Shown here: one piece after another, positions 1 through 8,883 of the stretch
How the letters are laid out: each line of letters opens with the position of its first letter
Position numbering within the stretch: position 1 is the stretch's first letter
Assembly (NCBI RefSeq): GCF_900176485.1
Contig: NZ_FWYD01000001.1
Coordinates: forward strand, 310,001-374,000
From: Primorskyibacter flagellatus
GTDB taxonomy: Bacteria > Pseudomonadota > Alphaproteobacteria > Rhodobacterales > Rhodobacteraceae
Reading direction: 5' to 3'
DNA: 64,000 nt
Translations under genes and position numbers: made by a program
The notes under the pieces: generated by a model
The model's input: the letters and a program-made list of their open reading frames with translations, nothing else
What the model was told of the DNA's origin: nothing
The model's database searches: none

Positions 1-167
1 CCGGAGGTTGGCTCAAGAACGCCTGCTATCACATTGAAAAGCGTTGTTTTTCCAGCGCCGTTTGGCCCAACAAGTCCGGTGATTGATCCGGTGGCGATCT
101 CAAGCGACGCCCCATCAACGGCATGAAATCCGCCAAAATGCTTGTGCAGGTTCTCAACCCGTATCAC
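1..167 (-). CDS. Branched-chain amino acid ABC transporter ATP-binding protein, LivG type (partial)
   Basis: Only the first 55 codons are present; the gene runs off the left edge. The translation begins with an ABC beta-strand (IRVENLHKHFGG) and has a Walker A loop GPNGAGKTT at residues 34-42, followed by LFNVIAG, a pattern typical of LivG/BraF ATPases that energise branched-chain amino acid or urea/amide uptake at the inner membrane. The start is a GTG preceded by an AAAGGGG ribosome site. It lies downstream of, and on the same strand as, the LivK-type binding protein at 254-1450, which supports the assignment to that transporter. Subfamily (LivG rather than LivF) is inferred from the N-terminus only. 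Confidence 0.8.
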   Translation of the reverse strand, partial: MIRVENLHKHFGGFHAVDGASLEIATGSITGLVGPNGAGKTTLFNVIAGVLEPTS

Positions 168-212
168 AGCACCCCTTTCCGCGCCTTGATGACGCCTCTC
201 ATCTTATTGAAA

Positions 213-232
213 CAGCCCGGAAAACCGGGCTG
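213..232 (-). terminator. GC hairpin between binding protein and LivG-type ATPase
   Basis: An 8-bp perfect stem (CAGCCCGG / CCGGGCTG) with a 4-nt loop lies 21 bp past the stop of the binding-protein gene. On the minus strand it is followed by TTTC. The short T-run suggests partial termination or mRNA 3' protection rather than full stop, so that the ATPase gene downstream is read at a lower level. Confidence 0.55.
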
Positions 233-253
233 CTTGCATTTGCGCATTGACGT

Positions 254-1450
254 TCAGCGGAACGACACCGTTTCATAACCACCATCGGTGATGGTGTATT
301 CGCGGTAGGTGCCTGCGGCTTCGCCCGGTCCGATCAGCTCCACATTGGTGGCACCGACGTAATCGACCTCACCGCCATTGGCGAGGATTTCCAGCGCTTT
401 GGCCAATTCGCCCGGCAGAATCTGTTCACCGGGGGCATTTGCCACATCCATGACGTTGTCCGCGACGGCCTTCGAGGTCGCCTCGCCACCCGCCATCATC
501 GCCAGCGCGATCAGCGCCGCCGCATCATAGCTTTCACGGGTGAAGGACGATTCGCTGTTTACGCCTGCCGTTTCGGCAAGGGCCGCGAATTTCTCGGTGC
601 CTTCGCCTTCGGACCATGGCACGGCACCGAAGGACCCTTCCATATCGCCGCCAAGATCAGCCAGCAGGGCGTCGCTATACATGCCGTCGCCCATCATGAA
701 CGTGTCAAACGCGCCGGTGTCGAGCGAGGCCTGAATGATGCCCTTTCCACCCTGATCGGAATAGCCCAGAACGACCAGAAGATCGCCACCCGCCGAGGCC
801 AAAGCGCCGATTTCTGCGGAATAGTCGGCTTTGCCGTCCTCATGCGGGGCGTTCAGCGTGACGGTGCCGCCATTCGCCTCGAAAGACGAGATGAAGCTGT
901 CGGATAGGCCCTTGCCGTAGTCATTGTTGGTATAGGTCACCGCGACAGAGGTGATGTCCTTGTCGGCCAGCAGATTGGCCAGCACTTCACCCTGACGCGC
1001 GTCAGACGGTGCGGTGCGGAAAAACAGCCCGTTATCTTCGGCATTCGACAGGCCCGGCGACGTTGCCGAGGGCGAGATCATCGGCACGCCATTGGGGACG
1101 GCCACGTTCGACAGGACCGCCCCGGTCACGCCAGAGCAGTCAGCGCCCATGATCGCCACGGCACCATCGGTCGTGACCAGACGTTCCGCAGCGGCCGTGG
1201 CGGCAGCGCTGTCAACGCAGGTCGAATCCGCGCGCACCGGTGCAAGCGTCACGCCGTCCAGGAACTTGCCGCTGTCATTGACTTCGCTCAGCGCCAGTTC
1301 GGCAGAGCCAGCCATCATCGGCGTCAGCGATTCGATCGGGCCTGTGAAGCCCAGTATGACGCCGATATTCACGGTACTTGCGTGGCTTTCAGCATAAACG
1401 CCACTCGCAGTGAGGGCGCTCGCAGCGGTGGCCATCAAAAGTCTTTTCAT
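254..1450 (-). CDS. Branched-chain amino acid-type ABC transporter substrate-binding protein
   Basis: A 398-residue periplasmic binding protein of the LivK/type I fold. The start is the ATG at 1450, with GGAGAAG upstream; a longer reading frame back to 1486 adds residues without a ribosome site. Residues 1-20 form a signal peptide (MKRLLMATAASALTASGVYA, cleavage near YA-ES). The mature part opens with VNIGVILGFTGPIESL, the usual first strand of leucine/amide binding proteins, and contains the paired-lobe signatures AIMGADCSGVTGA and TNNDYGKGLSDSF. It probably delivers an amino acid or amide to the membrane complex whose ATPase begins downstream. The ligand cannot be read from the sequence. 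Confidence 0.88.
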   Translation of the reverse strand: MKRLLMATAASALTASGVYAESHASTVNIGVILGFTGPIESLTPMMAGSAELALSEVNDSGKFLDGVTLAPVRADSTCVDSAAATAAAERLVTTDGAVAIMGADCSGVTGAVLSNVAVPNGVPMISPSATSPGLSNAEDNGLFFRTAPSDARQGEVLANLLADKDITSVAVTYTNNDYGKGLSDSFISSFEANGGTVTLNAPHEDGKADYSAEIGALASAGGDLLVVLGYSDQGGKGIIQASLDTGAFDTFMMGDGMYSDALLADLGGDMEGSFGAVPWSEGEGTEKFAALAETAGVNSESSFTRESYDAAALIALAMMAGGEATSKAVADNVMDVANAPGEQILPGELAKALEILANGGEVDYVGATNVELIGPGEAAGTYREYTITDGGYETVSFR

Positions 1451-1666
1451 TGTCTTCTCCCGAGTTGGAACATTTGTCCTGACCAAAGCCTAAGCGGCGT
1501 CATGCTAAATGAAAAGAGCCGTGTGATGTTGCCGTTGCGCGATGGTCGGACGGGTTTGTTTTGCGCGGTTTGAACATTGACTGAACCGGATGCCTGAAAG
1601 GTGAGCTTCGGCACCGGATCTGGCAGCGCACCCTGGTTTGTATGGTGCCGCATGCGCGTCCAAGTG

Positions 1667-1739
1667 CACCCGCCCCGGACTTGATCCGGGGCCTTTCTGC
1701 TCATGACGTTGAGGCCCCGGATCAAGTCCGGGGCGGGTG
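1667..1739. repeat. Large inverted repeat built from two mirrored palindromes (REP/BIME-like)
   Basis: Two perfect 27-bp arms (1667-1693 and 1713-1739) are separated by 19 bp. Each arm contains its own palindrome, CCCCGGA-cttga-TCCGGGG, so the element can fold as one long hairpin or two small ones. It sits in the 315-bp gene-free stretch between the binding protein start and the end of the GlxA regulator gene, and could also end transcription of the regulator. The rest of that stretch shows only the binding-protein promoter region. Similar CCGGACTTGATCCGG palindromes are scattered in alphaproteobacterial genomes, so it is likely a dispersed repeat. Confidence 0.7.
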
Positions 1740-1765
1740 GCGCCAGATCACGCAGTCATTGAACC

Positions 1766-2770
1766 TCATACCGGCAGGCGCGCCGCATGGCTGCCGCGCT
1801 CGCGGTAGGGGGTGGTTTGATAATGGGCGCGGTAGCATTTCGAAAAATGTGAGGGCGATGCAAAACCGCAGGCGAGTGCGACGTTGATGACGCTCATATC
1901 CGTCTGCATCAGCAGGTTCCGCGCCTTTTGCAGCCGCAATTCCATGTAATATCGCTTGGGCGAACGATTAAGATAGCGGCGAAACAGACGCTCCAGCTGC
2001 CGTGTGGACATACTGACCTCTTGCGCCAGGACCGATGGGCTGATCGGTTCCTCGATATTGGCTTCCATCTTGTGAATGACCTGGCTCAACTTGGGATGGC
2101 GCACACCGATCCGTGTCGGGACGGACAGGCGTTGTGTGTCCTGATCCGTGCGGATGGCCGAATAGATCTGCTGGTCGGCGACCGCATTTGCCAGCTCCTC
2201 GCCGTGATCGTCGGCGATTAGCTGTAGAAACAGATCAATCGAAGACGTCCCGCCTGCGGTAGTGAGCCGGGTGCCGTCTACCACGAAAACGGATTTTGTC
2301 AGCTTCACGTCCTCGAACTCTTCGGCAAAGCTGTCGTGGTTTTCCCAATGGATCGTCGCCCGCTTTCCGTTCAACAGCCCGGCCCGCGCCAAAGTGAAGG
2401 ATGCCGTACACAATCCTCCAACTGTCAGCCCACGCCGGGATTCGCGCCGCAGCCAGTTCAACAGCCGTTTGGAGGTGGCTTCCTGCACATCTGTGCCGCC
2501 GCACAGCATGATGGTATCGTCGCGATGCAGCTCGTCCAGATCGCCATCCAGCGCAAACGTGGTACCGGTAGAGCTGACGGCATGGCCGCCGCCTTCAGCG
2601 ATCACCCGCCAGCTGTAAAGCTCTTTGCCGGACATGCGATTGGCAAGGCGCAGGCAATCCATCGCCGCAGCGAAAGACAGCAGCGTGAATTGTTCCAGCA
2701 AGACGAACACGAAATGCCGGGGTTTGGTCGGCGTTTCAACGATCTCGATGACCTGACGTTGTGACGCCAT
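1766..2770 (-). CDS. GlxA-family AraC-type transcriptional regulator with DJ-1/PfpI domain
   Basis: A 334-residue regulator. Residues about 15-175 form a DJ-1/PfpI amidotransferase-like sensor domain ([14 protein letters not shown] at its start, [16 protein letters not shown] around the nucleophile elbow). The last 100 residues hold two AraC helix-turn-helix motifs ([28 protein letters not shown]). This architecture is that of GbdR/CdhR/ArgR-type regulators of quaternary-amine and amino acid catabolism. The start is the ATG at 2770, with a GGGAG site upstream. It is divergent from DAHP synthase. The effector is unknown; control of the sarcosine oxidase operon 26 kb away is possible by family analogy but not shown here. 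Confidence 0.88.
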   Translation of the reverse strand: MASQRQVIEIVETPTKPRHFVFVLLEQFTLLSFAAAMDCLRLANRMSGKELYSWRVIAEGGGHAVSSTGTTFALDGDLDELHRDDTIMLCGGTDVQEATSKRLLNWLRRESRRGLTVGGLCTASFTLARAGLLNGKRATIHWENHDSFAEEFEDVKLTKSVFVVDGTRLTTAGGTSSIDLFLQLIADDHGEELANAVADQQIYSAIRTDQDTQRLSVPTRIGVRHPKLSQVIHKMEANIEEPISPSVLAQEVSMSTRQLERLFRRYLNRSPKRYYMELRLQKARNLLMQTDMSVINVALACGFASPSHFSKCYRAHYQTTPYRERGSHAARLPV

Positions 2771-2946
2771 CCTTCCGGTCTCCCTGCGTCTGCCGGGTGT
2801 CGCGTTGCGCAAGCCCCGTGGATGTCTTGTTTCAATTGGCCAGAAGCACGATAACCCGTCAAGGGGCAGGGCTGCATTTGCTTGTGGTCACTTGCCGCGC
2901 GGTTTTGTATAGAGGCCCCGCTATCGCTAACGACCGGAGAGAACAA

Positions 2947-4314
2947 ATGACCGAGTGGCAGAAATCGAGCTGGCGCAACATGCCGCGGGTTCAGATGCCT
3001 GATTATACGGATGAGGCCGCGCTGAATGCCGTTGAAGCACAGCTTGCCAAATATCCGCCGCTGGTCTTTGCCGGCGAGGCGCGCACGCTGAAATCGCAAC
3101 TGGGTGCCGCTGCACGCGGCGAGGCGTTCCTGTTGCAGGGCGGTGATTGTGCCGAGTCCTTCGACCAGTTCAGCGCAAATTCCATCCGCGACACCTTCAA
3201 GGTGATGTTGCAGATGGCGATGGTGCTGACTTACGGTGCCAAGGTTCCGGTGGTAAAGGTCGGGCGCATGGCCGGGCAGTTCGCCAAGCCGCGTTCCGCG
3301 CCGACCGAAGTCAAGGACGGGATGGAACTGCCCAGCTACCGTGGCGACATCATCAACGAGCTGGACTTCTCGGAAAAGGCGCGCACGCCCGACCCGCAGA
3401 AGATGTTGCAGGCCTATACCCAGGCTGCGGCCACGCTGAACCTGCTGCGCGCCTTTTCGACCGGCGGCTATGCCGACGTGCATCAGGTGCATCAGTGGAC
3501 GCTTGGCTTTACCGAAGGCGAGAAGGCCGCAAAATATCGCGACATGGCCAACCGTATCAGTGACACGCTGGATTTCATGAAGGCCGCAGGCGTGGATTCC
3601 AAAGCCTCGCACACGTTGCAGACTGTGGATTTCTACACCAGCCATGAATCGCTGCTTCTGGAATATGAAGAGGCGCTGTGCCGTCAGGATTCGACCTCCG
3701 GCAAATGGCTGGCCGGGTCCGGGCACATGATCTGGATCGGCGATCGCACGCGCCAGCCCGACGGCGCGCATGTCGAATTCGCGCGCGGCGTGCTGAACCC
3801 GGTTGGCATGAAATGCGGCCCGACCACCACGGCAGAGGATCTCAAGGTTCTGATGTCGCGCCTGAATCCCGACAATGACGAGGGCAAGCTGACACTGATC
3901 GCCCGCTTCGGTGCCGGCAAGGTCGCGGAACACCTGCCGCGCCTTGTTAAGGCCGTTCAGGAAGAAGGGGCCAATGTCACCTGGGTTTGCGACCCGATGC
4001 ATGGCAACACGATCAAATCCTCGACCGGCTACAAGACCCGGCCATTTGAGTCGGTGCTGCGTGAAGTGCGCGAGTTCTTTGGCGTTCACAAGGCCGAGGG
4101 CACAATCCCGGGCGGCGTGCATTTCGAGATGACCGGCCAGGACGTGACCGAATGCACAGGCGGCGTCCGCGATGTCAGCGACGAGGATCTGTCGGACCGT
4201 TACCACACCGCCTGCGACCCGCGCCTCAATGCGTCGCAATCGCTGGAATTGGCCTTCCTGGTTGCAGAAGAACTGACCGGGCGGCGCGATGCGCTGGCTG
4301 CCGCAGCGAGCTAA
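2947..4314 (+). CDS. aroG: 3-deoxy-7-phosphoheptulonate (DAHP) synthase, class II
   Basis: A 455-residue cytosolic enzyme joining phosphoenolpyruvate and erythrose 4-phosphate in the first step of the shikimate pathway. Class II hallmarks are GGDCAE at residues 65-70 (metal-binding cysteine), the [13 protein letters not shown] segment, and DPMHGN at 349-354. Length fits the family (about 450-470). The ATG at 2947 follows GGAGAG; in-frame codons upstream to 2761 lack a ribosome site and overlap the divergent regulator. It is a single-gene transcript: a strong terminator follows at 4337. The symbol follows the mycobacterial class II enzyme; class I aroF/aroG/aroH are unrelated in sequence. Confidence 0.95.
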   Translation: MTEWQKSSWRNMPRVQMPDYTDEAALNAVEAQLAKYPPLVFAGEARTLKSQLGAAARGEAFLLQGGDCAESFDQFSANSIRDTFKVMLQMAMVLTYGAKVPVVKVGRMAGQFAKPRSAPTEVKDGMELPSYRGDIINELDFSEKARTPDPQKMLQAYTQAAATLNLLRAFSTGGYADVHQVHQWTLGFTEGEKAAKYRDMANRISDTLDFMKAAGVDSKASHTLQTVDFYTSHESLLLEYEEALCRQDSTSGKWLAGSGHMIWIGDRTRQPDGAHVEFARGVLNPVGMKCGPTTTAEDLKVLMSRLNPDNDEGKLTLIARFGAGKVAEHLPRLVKAVQEEGANVTWVCDPMHGNTIKSSTGYKTRPFESVLREVREFFGVHKAEGTIPGGVHFEMTGQDVTECTGGVRDVSDEDLSDRYHTACDPRLNASQSLELAFLVAEELTGRRDALAAAAS

Positions 4315-4336
4315 ACCGGTTCCAAAATACCGTAAG

Positions 4337-4365
4337 AAAGGCGCTCAACAACCGGGCGCCTTTTT
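4337..4365 (+). terminator. Rho-independent terminator of DAHP synthase
   Basis: Perfect 8-bp stem AAAGGCGC / GCGCCTTT (4337-4344 and 4356-4363) with an 11-nt loop, running into TTTTT. It lies 22 bp after the stop codon. Confidence 0.85.
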
Positions 4366-4494
4366 CTTGGCGACAAAGCAGGGCGCATTACGAAAAAAGG
4401 AGAGCAAAGCGAATAGCCTTGCCCTCCCACTCATCAATAAAACACCCGGCGCAGATTGCGCACCGTTTCAATAGTCGAATGCTACAAAAGGCCT

Positions 4495-5259
4495 TCAGTA
4501 TTCGTCGGTAGGCACCAACCGTAATGCTGGTTTGTCCCCGAAAGGCGCGGCTCTTTCAGCAAAGCCGGGACCGGTGGCATTCACATTGTTCCGGATCGGC
4601 TGTGGCTGCACAGGGGCCATATACCGTTTGCGCGGCACAAGCGACGGCGTATCCGCCTGGCGATCGGGGCGCAGGTCCACGCGGCACACGCCGACCAGGT
4701 TCAGTGTTTCGACCCGAACGCCGACGATCTCCATCCGGCAGGGCAGGCGACCGATTTTACCCTCTGTCACGAGAGCGCCCATTGCCCGGTCGACCTCACC
4801 GGTGTGGGATCGCAGTGGATAAAGCACCAGCTTGCCGGTCAATGCAGGCCGACCGATACCCGCTTCAGCGCGCAGTTCAAGACGCAGGATCGCGGGTTCG
4901 GCAAACGCCTTTTCCAACGCGCTGGCAAGCGACTCGCGGCTTTCAGGGACGAAGAGCGCGCTTAACGGCATGCCCGCAACCTCCATGCCCATCAGGTCGG
5001 ACAGATGCGCTCCGGCAACCCGCAGACGCGCAAGTCCTTTTCCGATACGCTCGACGATGAAAGACACGTCCAGCGCGCCCTGCAATCCGCGCGGATCAAC
5101 CTCGCTGCGCGCCGGGATCGGATGATCATGCCGCAGCCCATGCCAATAGGCATCGACAAGGCGCAGTGCCGATGTGTGGTTTTTTTCTTGATATGGCTGA
5201 ATTGAAATCACGTTCTTGGCGGTCTTTTTCCGGGAAAACACGGCGAAAACTCCACTCAC
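4495..5259 (-). CDS. PAS-domain protein of the alphaproteobacterial PAS_5 type
   Basis: A 254-residue protein with no enzymatic domain. After a 30-residue polar leader it reads ALRLVDAYWHGLRHDHPIPARSEVDPRGL, then a single PAS-like fold (about residues 55-170: FIVERIGKGLARLRVAGAHLSDLMGMEVAGMPLSALF). This is the arrangement of the PAS_5 family, common in Rhodobacterales and Caulobacterales, with unknown role. The tail is basic and proline-rich. Translation starts at a GTG with AAGGA six bases upstream. It is monocistronic, divergent from yicC. A sensory or polar-localisation role would be a guess. Confidence 0.8.
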   Translation of the reverse strand: MSGVFAVFSRKKTAKNVISIQPYQEKNHTSALRLVDAYWHGLRHDHPIPARSEVDPRGLQGALDVSFIVERIGKGLARLRVAGAHLSDLMGMEVAGMPLSALFVPESRESLASALEKAFAEPAILRLELRAEAGIGRPALTGKLVLYPLRSHTGEVDRAMGALVTEGKIGRLPCRMEIVGVRVETLNLVGVCRVDLRPDRQADTPSLVPRKRYMAPVQPQPIRNNVNATGPGFAERAAPFGDKPALRLVPTDEY

Positions 5260-5456
5260 TAATATCCTTCTTTGTTCGCCGACCGAAGTTGAGGTTAATT
5301 TGGCTTCACAAAGGTTACGAATACCTTAATAGCGCATGGCGATCACCGTTTCGCCACATTTCTTTCCAAAAGGTTAACGCATCCTCTGACCGGGTTCGCT
5401 TGCCAGCGCGGCCCGGATTGCGTAACCGATAGGCAACCGACCTGAAAGGAACATTC

Positions 5457-6347
5457 ATGCGGCAGTCGATGACCGGTTTTGCCTCGGGGCAGGGCAGTGC
5501 GGGGCGCTACCGTTGGACATGGGAGATCCGCAGCGTCAATGCACGCGGGCTGGATCTGCGTCTGCGTGTTCCCGATTGGATCGAGGGGTTGGAGACTGCG
5601 TTGCGCGCCTGTTTAGGCAAGGCCGTAAAGCGCGGAAATATAACGCTGAACTTGCGCTTACAGGCTGATGAAGGCGCGGCACCTCAACAGCTGAACGCGG
5701 ACCAACTGGACGCAACCCTGACGGCGTTGGCAGAGGTAGAGACCCGCGCGATGGATCGTGGCATCACGCTGGCACCCGCCACCGCGACCGGAATTTTGGC
5801 GTTGCGCGGCATCCTCGACAACAGCACAACCGATACGGACACCGCTGGGTTGCGCGATACATTGGAAGCGGATTTTATCCCTGTTCTCAAAAGCTTCTGC
5901 GCCATGCGGGAAGCAGAGGGTGAGGCATTGCAATCCATTCTGACCGCCCAGATCGACCAGATCAAGCTGCTGACGGGCGAAGCCGAAACGCTTGGCGAGG
6001 TGCGTCGCAAAGACATGGCTGCGCGGATGAAAACCGCGCTTTCGCGCGCGCTGGATAATACCGACGGTGCCGATCCGGACCGGGTGGCGCAGGAATTGGC
6101 ACTGATCGCGGTCAAGGCGGATGTGACAGAAGAGCTGGACCGCCTGCACGCGCATGTCGCCGCCGCCCGTGATCTTCTGGCCAGCGATGGTCCCGTGGGA
6201 CGCAGGTTGGATTTTCTGACTCAGGAATTCAATCGCGAAGCCAACACATTGAGTTCGAAGGCACAATTCCAGCCCTTGACGCGCGTCGGGCTGGACCTGA
6301 AGACGGTGATCGACCAGATGCGCGAACAAGTTCAGAACGTGGAGTAG
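5457..6347 (+). CDS. yicC: YicC family endoribonuclease-like protein
   Basis: A 296-residue protein matching YicC/YloC over its whole length. The family opening MRQSMTGFA is at residues 1-9, followed by WEIRSVNARGLDLRLR; the conserved tail TLSSKAQFQPLTRVGLDLKTVIDQMREQVQNVE ends the protein. YicC members are endoribonucleases. It is the first gene of yicC-gmk-gamma carbonic anhydrase: gmk starts 3 bp after its stop, the same pairing as in many proteobacteria. GAAAGGA precedes the ATG. Confidence 0.92.
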   Translation: MRQSMTGFASGQGSAGRYRWTWEIRSVNARGLDLRLRVPDWIEGLETALRACLGKAVKRGNITLNLRLQADEGAAPQQLNADQLDATLTALAEVETRAMDRGITLAPATATGILALRGILDNSTTDTDTAGLRDTLEADFIPVLKSFCAMREAEGEALQSILTAQIDQIKLLTGEAETLGEVRRKDMAARMKTALSRALDNTDGADPDRVAQELALIAVKADVTEELDRLHAHVAAARDLLASDGPVGRRLDFLTQEFNREANTLSSKAQFQPLTRVGLDLKTVIDQMREQVQNVE

Positions 6348-6350
6348 GCA

Positions 6351-6995
6351 ATGACCGACCGGCGCGGCCTTTTGATTATCCTGTCCTCGCCTTCGGGTGC
6401 GGGCAAATCAACCCTGTCCAAGCGGTTGCTGGAATGGGATCCCAGCCTGCGCTTTTCCGTTTCCGCAACGACACGCGCGCCCCGTCCCGGCGAAGTTGAC
6501 GGCAAGGACTATCATTTCATGGCCGAAGAGCAGTTCAAGCATGACGTCATCGAAGGCCAGATGCTGGAACATGCCCATGTTTTCGGCAACTTCTACGGCT
6601 CTCCCATGGCACCGGTTCAAGCGGCAATCGAAGCCGGGCGCGACGTTTTGTTCGACATTGACTGGCAGGGCGCACAGCAGATTTCCAACTCTGTCCTGCG
6701 TGATTTCGTGCTGTCAGTTTTCGTTCTGCCGCCCTCGATTGCCGAATTGCGCCGCCGTCTGGAAAGCCGTGGGCAAGACAGCGCCGAGGTGATCGCCAAG
6801 CGAATGCAGAAAAGCTGGGACGAGATTAGCCACTGGGACGGTTACGACTATGTGCTGGTCAATGACGATCTGGATCAGAGCTTTGAAAAGCTGCGCACCA
6901 TCGTGACAGCAGAACGGCTGCGCCGCGCGCAGCAACCCGGCCTGCTGGATCATGTTCGCAATCTGCAAAAGGAATTCGAGGAGATCTCCGCATGA
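6351..6995 (+). CDS. gmk: Guanylate kinase
   Basis: A 214-residue cytosolic kinase converting GMP and ATP to GDP and ADP. The P-loop [10 protein letters not shown] is at residues 12-21. The GMP-binding region follows ([19 protein letters not shown]), then the lid segment with [15 protein letters not shown]. Length is normal for the family. It begins 3 bp after yicC and its stop overlaps the start of the next gene by four bases (ATGA), so the three genes are translated from one message. Confidence 0.96.
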   Translation: MTDRRGLLIILSSPSGAGKSTLSKRLLEWDPSLRFSVSATTRAPRPGEVDGKDYHFMAEEQFKHDVIEGQMLEHAHVFGNFYGSPMAPVQAAIEAGRDVLFDIDWQGAQQISNSVLRDFVLSVFVLPPSIAELRRRLESRGQDSAEVIAKRMQKSWDEISHWDGYDYVLVNDDLDQSFEKLRTIVTAERLRRAQQPGLLDHVRNLQKEFEEISA

Positions 6996-7513
6996 CACTG
7001 TATAGCATCGACGAACAAGCGCCTGATATTGCTGAAGATAGCTGGGTTGCGCCAGATGCGAACCTGATCGGGCGTATTGTTCTGCAAACGGGCGCATCGG
7101 TCTGGTTCGGCAGTACTTTGCGCGGCGATAATGAGGAAATTCTGATCGGCGAAGGCTCGAACGTGCAGGAGAACTGCGTGTTTCATACCGATATCGGCTA
7201 TCCGCTGACAATCGGCGCTGGGTGTACCATTGGCCATAAGGTCATGCTGCACGGGTGTACCATCGGGCAAAACTCGCTGATCGGCATGGGGGCAACCGTG
7301 TTGAATGGCGCGAAGATCGGTGACAATTGCCTGATTGGTGCCGGTGCGCTGATCACCGAAGACAAGGAAATTCCCGACGGCGCGCTGGTCATGGGTGCGC
7401 CCGGCAAAGTTGTGCGTCAGTTGGACGATGCCGCCATCGAAGGGTTGCGCCAAAGTGCGCGCCATTATCAGGACAACATGCGGCGGTTCCGCGCCGGGCT
7501 GAAGCCGGTCTGA
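6992..7513 (+). CDS. Gamma-class carbonic anhydrase-like hexapeptide-repeat protein
   Basis: A 173-residue left-handed beta-helix protein with hexapeptide repeats from about residue 20 to 135 (e.g. [34 protein letters not shown]). Candidate zinc ligands are H65, H82 and H87; the H-x4-H spacing of the last pair is that of gamma carbonic anhydrases. It resembles the YrdA/PaaY branch, whose members hydrate CO2 weakly or have thioesterase activity. It is translationally coupled to gmk by a 4-base overlap. The physiological reaction cannot be fixed from sequence. Confidence 0.85.
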   Translation: MTLYSIDEQAPDIAEDSWVAPDANLIGRIVLQTGASVWFGSTLRGDNEEILIGEGSNVQENCVFHTDIGYPLTIGAGCTIGHKVMLHGCTIGQNSLIGMGATVLNGAKIGDNCLIGAGALITEDKEIPDGALVMGAPGKVVRQLDDAAIEGLRQSARHYQDNMRRFRAGLKPV

Positions 7514-7707
7514 AACGGCACACCACGTCCTGCGGCATGTTTTGCATTAACCCTGATTATGTCGAAGATGTGGCCGTCATCCGTTCACATGCAGGCGCGG
7601 CCACTGCGTAAAAGCGCCGCCGTTAACCGTGATCGTGCCAAATTGGACAAGTTATTCACAACAGATCTGGACTCCAAAAGACAGTCATACATCCGAAAGG
7701 ACACTCC

Positions 7708-8883
7708 ATGAAGCCTACGCTCATCCGCCCCGGTGGGCTGCCACCGGGCGCACAACACGCGGTTGTCACGCCGCTGATGCCATCGGTGGTTTATGCCGCC
7801 GACAGCCCGGATGCGCTGGACGCTCAATATGGCGGCGTTGTCGAGGGGTATACCTATGCGCGTGAGGGGCATCCCAACGCGGACGTGCTGGCGCGCCGCA
7901 TTGATGCGATGGAAGGGGCGACCGGCGGGCTGGTCGTCGGGTCCGGCATGGCGGCGGTGACCGCGGTTCTGTTGGGTTTGCTGGAATCGGGCGATCATGT
8001 GCTGGGGGGTGATCAGCTTTATGGGCGGTCGCTGCGGATGCTGAAAGAGGACCTGCCGCGCCTGGGCATCGCCACGTCGCAAGCCGATCCCACAGATATT
8101 GACGCGATGCGCGCCGCTCTGCGTCCAGAGACCACGCTGATCCTGATCGAGGTTGTCTCGAACCCGACGCTGCGCGTGGCCGACATGAACGGGCTGATCG
8201 AGCTTGCCCGTGAAAAGAACATCCTGCTGGCCGTGGACAATACCTTCACGACCCCTCGTGCCATCCGGCCGCTGGAGATGGGCGCCGATATTCTGATCCA
8301 TTCGGTCACCAAGCTGATGGCGGGGCATTCCGACGTGACGCTGGGATATGTGGCTGCAAAGGACGAAGCCCTGCGCCGCAAGCTGTACGATTTTGCCGTG
8401 ACCACAGGGCTGACCGCCAGTCCCTTTGATTGCTGGCTGGCCGAGCGCGGTTTGATGTCCTTTGACCTGCGTTTCGACCGGGCAGAGGCGACAGCGCAGC
8501 GCCTGGCCGATCATCTGGCCGGGCAGGCGGGCGTGAAACGGGTGCTCTATCCCACGCGCGTCGATCACCCCGATCACGCCCGCGCGCAGGGGCTGTTGCA
8601 AGGGCACGGCTGCAACATGGTCAGCTTTGAGCTGGACCGCGGGCGCGACGCGGCCAATGCCTTTGTCAAAGGTGCCGATGGCGTGGCCTTTGCGCCGACG
8701 CTGGGCGATGTGGGTACCACGCTGTCACACCCCGCCAGTTCCTCGCATCGCAGCCTGACCCCCGCACTGCGCGCCTCGCTCGGCTTGACCGAAGGGTTCT
8801 TCCGCGTCTCGGTTGGTCTCGAAGATCCTGCGGCCCTGCTTGCCGTGTTCGACAAAGGGCTGGAGGCGGCAAGGCAGGCATGA
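7708..8883 (+). CDS. PLP-dependent Cys/Met metabolism (trans-sulfuration) enzyme
   Basis: A 391-residue fold-type I PLP enzyme of the cystathionine gamma-synthase/beta-lyase/methionine gamma-lyase family. Seen are the substrate/phosphate loop YTYAREGHPNADVLARRIDAMEGA, the PLP-contact VVSNPTLRVADMNGL, AVDNTFTTPRAIRP, and SVTKLMAGHSD with the Schiff-base lysine K202. The reaction (gamma-synthase, beta-lyase or sulfhydrylase) cannot be decided without comparison. The start ATG follows GAAAGGA. Its stop overlaps the start of the phosphate sensor kinase by four bases, so a sulfur-metabolism gene heads the phoR transcript. Confidence 0.88.
   Translation: MKPTLIRPGGLPPGAQHAVVTPLMPSVVYAADSPDALDAQYGGVVEGYTYAREGHPNADVLARRIDAMEGATGGLVVGSGMAAVTAVLLGLLESGDHVLGGDQLYGRSLRMLKEDLPRLGIATSQADPTDIDAMRAALRPETTLILIEVVSNPTLRVADMNGLIELAREKNILLAVDNTFTTPRAIRPLEMGADILIHSVTKLMAGHSDVTLGYVAAKDEALRRKLYDFAVTTGLTASPFDCWLAERGLMSFDLRFDRAEATAQRLADHLAGQAGVKRVLYPTRVDHPDHARAQGLLQGHGCNMVSFELDRGRDAANAFVKGADGVAFAPTLGDVGTTLSHPASSSHRSLTPALRASLGLTEGFFRVSVGLEDPAALLAVFDKGLEAARQA

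Noticed and set aside
1667-1739. CRISPR-like repeat
   Set aside because: Only one inverted pair, no direct repeats with regular spacers and no cas genes anywhere in the window.
2602-4239. A 545-codon minus-strand frame
   Set aside because: Antisense to class II DAHP synthase and overlapping the GlxA regulator in another phase; no domain.
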